DNA of 64,000 nucleotides from Methylophilaceae bacterium (GTDB lineage: Bacteria; Pseudomonadota; Gammaproteobacteria; Burkholderiales; Methylophilaceae): the NCBI GenBank assembly GCA_028351715.1, contig JAOMKM010000001.1, positions 1 through 64,000 of the forward strand, given 5' to 3'. Made by a program: the position numbers and the translations under genes. Under the pieces are notes generated by a model that was given only the letters and a program-made list of their open reading frames with translations, made no database searches and was not told the DNA's origin. This document shows, piece after piece, positions 62,630 to 64,000 of the stretch. Numbering within the stretch: the stretch's first letter is position 1; the number at the start of each line of letters is the position of its first letter.

Positions 62630-64000
62630 ATGAATATTCAACAATTGAAAGAAGCATTTCAACAAAAATTTCAAGATCTCGGCAAAAAATTCTTAAAAAA
62701 CCACCAAAGTAAGATATTTTTATCACAACATACAAAATTAGTCGATAAGTCACTAATACAACTCTGGAATGGAAGAGATCTTATTGATGGTCTTTGCCTA
62801 GTTGCAGTGGGTGGTTTCGGAAGGAGTGAGTTATTTCCATATTCAGACGTTGATATTCTTGTTCTCTCCAAAAATGAATTAACCAAGAACCAATCTGAAA
62901 GAATTTCTGGTTTTATTGCCGACTGCTGGGATCTTGGGCTAAAAATTGGTCACAGTGTTAGAAATATGAGTGAAGTAAGGGAAGAGTTTCATAAAGATGT
63001 TACAACTACTACAAATTTACTCGAAAATAGGCTTGTTATTGGTGATCACAAAGTTTTTAAAAAATTACTTTTATTAATTGATAAAGAGATGTCAGTTAAT
63101 AACTTTTATACAGAAAAAATAAAAGAACAAACTAAAAGACATAAAAAATATAAAGACTCAGCATACCAACTTGAACCAAATATTAAAGAAAGTCCAGGTG
63201 GCCTAAGAGATCTTCAAACGGTTATTTGGATTTCAAGTAGCCAAAAAAAAGGTAGGACTATAGAAGATTTATTAAAATATAAAGTAATAAATAAGCATGA
63301 ATTTAATAAAATAACTCTCCATAAAAATCGAATCAACAAAAGAAGAATTCTACTTCATTTGTTATCAAAATCTACTGAGGAACGCTTAAGTTTTGATCTT
63401 CAAAATCAATTAGCAGAAGTGCTTGGTTATCAAAGCAAAGACAATAAAAAAGCAAGTGAAATTGTTATGAAATACTATTATAAATCAATAAATTATATAA
63501 TATTATTCAATGAAATTCTTTTAAAAAGACTAGATCCAAAAACATACTCTTCGAACCAAATAGATCATCCAATGAACTTCATAAAATACAACAATTTATT
63601 GGAAATAAAAAGTTCAACAAACAAACAGATGACTAGGTATTTATTCGCCCCATTTTTAATTATGCAGCAAGATAAAGATATAGTTGGATTTGGTCCAAAC
63701 CTTTTAGGCGCGCTTAATAATGCATCAAAGTTTATAGACTCAAAAGTGCGTAAGAAAAAAGACCATCAAGACTCATTTATTAAAATTCTTAAAAGTGATA
63801 ACAAGGTAAACCGATCACTTCGCCTTATGAATAAAACAAATATACTTGGACGGTTCATTCCTCAGTTTGGAAAAGTTGTCGCACAAATGCAACATGATTT
63901 ATTTCATATCTATACTGTTGATGAACACACACTAAATCTAATTGAAAATATTAGGCGCTTTAGTAAATCCAATCTAAAGCATGAGTTTCCTGAATGTTAT
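62630..64000 (+). CDS. glnD: [Protein-PII] uridylyltransferase GlnD, N-terminal part
   Basis: An open frame of 457 codons from ATG 62630 that leaves the window on the right. GlnD adds UMP to PII proteins when nitrogen is short and removes it when glutamine is high. The nucleotidyltransferase motif LVAVGGFGRSELFPYSDVDI (about residues 57-76) and the later EPNIKESPGGLRDLQT are diagnostic. The visible end (MQHDLFHIYTVDEHTL) is the start of the HD uridylyl-removing domain; ACT domains lie outside. The start follows map by 16 bases. Confidence 0.96.
   Translation, partial: MNIQQLKEAFQQKFQDLGKKFLKNHQSKIFLSQHTKLVDKSLIQLWNGRDLIDGLCLVAVGGFGRSELFPYSDVDILVLSKNELTKNQSERISGFIADCWDLGLKIGHSVRNMSEVREEFHKDVTTTTNLLENRLVIGDHKVFKKLLLLIDKEMSVNNFYTEKIKEQTKRHKKYKDSAYQLEPNIKESPGGLRDLQTVIWISSSQKKGRTIEDLLKYKVINKHEFNKITLHKNRINKRRILLHLLSKSTEERLSFDLQNQLAEVLGYQSKDNKKASEIVMKYYYKSINYIILFNEILLKRLDPKTYSSNQIDHPMNFIKYNNLLEIKSSTNKQMTRYLFAPFLIMQQDKDIVGFGPNLLGALNNASKFIDSKVRKKKDHQDSFIKILKSDNKVNRSLRLMNKTNILGRFIPQFGKVVAQMQHDLFHIYTVDEHTLNLIENIRRFSKSNLKHEFPECY

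Noticed and set aside
1..64000. Mobile elements, prophage, toxin-antitoxin or restriction systems
   Set aside because: I saw no transposase, integrase, inverted repeat pair, methylase/endonuclease pair or small toxin pair; gene content and base composition are even throughout.

Overview
This is a compact, strongly AT-rich bacterial chromosome segment. Gene orders typical of Betaproteobacteria run through it: rluC-HAD-Rieske-S49 peptidase, glnD-map against rpsB-tsf-pyrH-frr-uppS-cdsA-dxr, and rpmF-plsX-fabHDG-acpP-fabF-pabC-mltG-tmk-holB-tatD. Very short intergenic gaps, convergent genes whose ends overlap, and the absence of genes usually found in these clusters (rseP between dxr and bamA, yceD before rpmF) suggest a streamlined genome. 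A planktonic Methylophilaceae-like organism (OM43 / Methylopumilus type) is my best guess. It is inferred from gene order and composition and has not been checked against a database.

Layout. 1-1749: the N-terminus of a photolyase/cryptochrome, two unrecognised proteins, a DUF2721 membrane protein, then tRNA-Glu. 1971-9544: nine tightly packed genes that look like one membrane-lipid-modifying operon, with two proteins of the cyclopropane-fatty-acid-synthase/methyltransferase family, a fatty acid desaturase, an FAD oxidoreductase, DUF1365, DUF1295, DUF2878, DUF6134 and a lipocalin lipoprotein. This is the most interesting part of the window. 9599-11458: a TPR/SPINDLY-type O-GlcNAc-transferase homologue. 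11491-19862: miaA, amiC, tsaE, queG, pgi and the rluC operon. 20212-22470: RNase E with an unusual repeat tail cut by an in-frame stop. 22514-29130: crcB, orn, a Ste24-like protease, queD, dnaQ, rnhA, a methyltransferase, gloB and mltD. 29132-33769: a peptide-type ABC importer without its ATPases, fabI, and a small exported protein.

33784-44209 (minus strand) is one long run from rpmF through type II fatty acid synthesis to tmk, holB, tatD and an MBL hydrolase. 44413-48986 (plus strand) holds a two-subunit pyruvate carboxylase, a Maf-like protein and an RsmI-like methyltransferase. 48978-61670 (minus strand) holds rpsB-tsf, pyrH-frr-uppS-cdsA-dxr and bamA-skp-lpxD-fabZ-lpxA-lpxB-rnhB. The right end has map and the start of glnD on the plus strand.

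Together, most of the window makes and assembles the cell envelope: fatty acids (fab, plsX), phospholipid (cdsA), lipid A (lpx), undecaprenyl carrier (dxr, uppS), outer membrane proteins (bamA, skp) and peptidoglycan remodelling (amiC, mltD, mltG). The lipid-modification operon at 2-9.5 kb could act on the phospholipids these pathways supply. Its content resembles light- and singlet-oxygen-induced lipid genes known from other proteobacteria, and a photolyase gene lies 1.7 kb away. I saw no transposon, prophage, CRISPR array or toxin-antitoxin pair.
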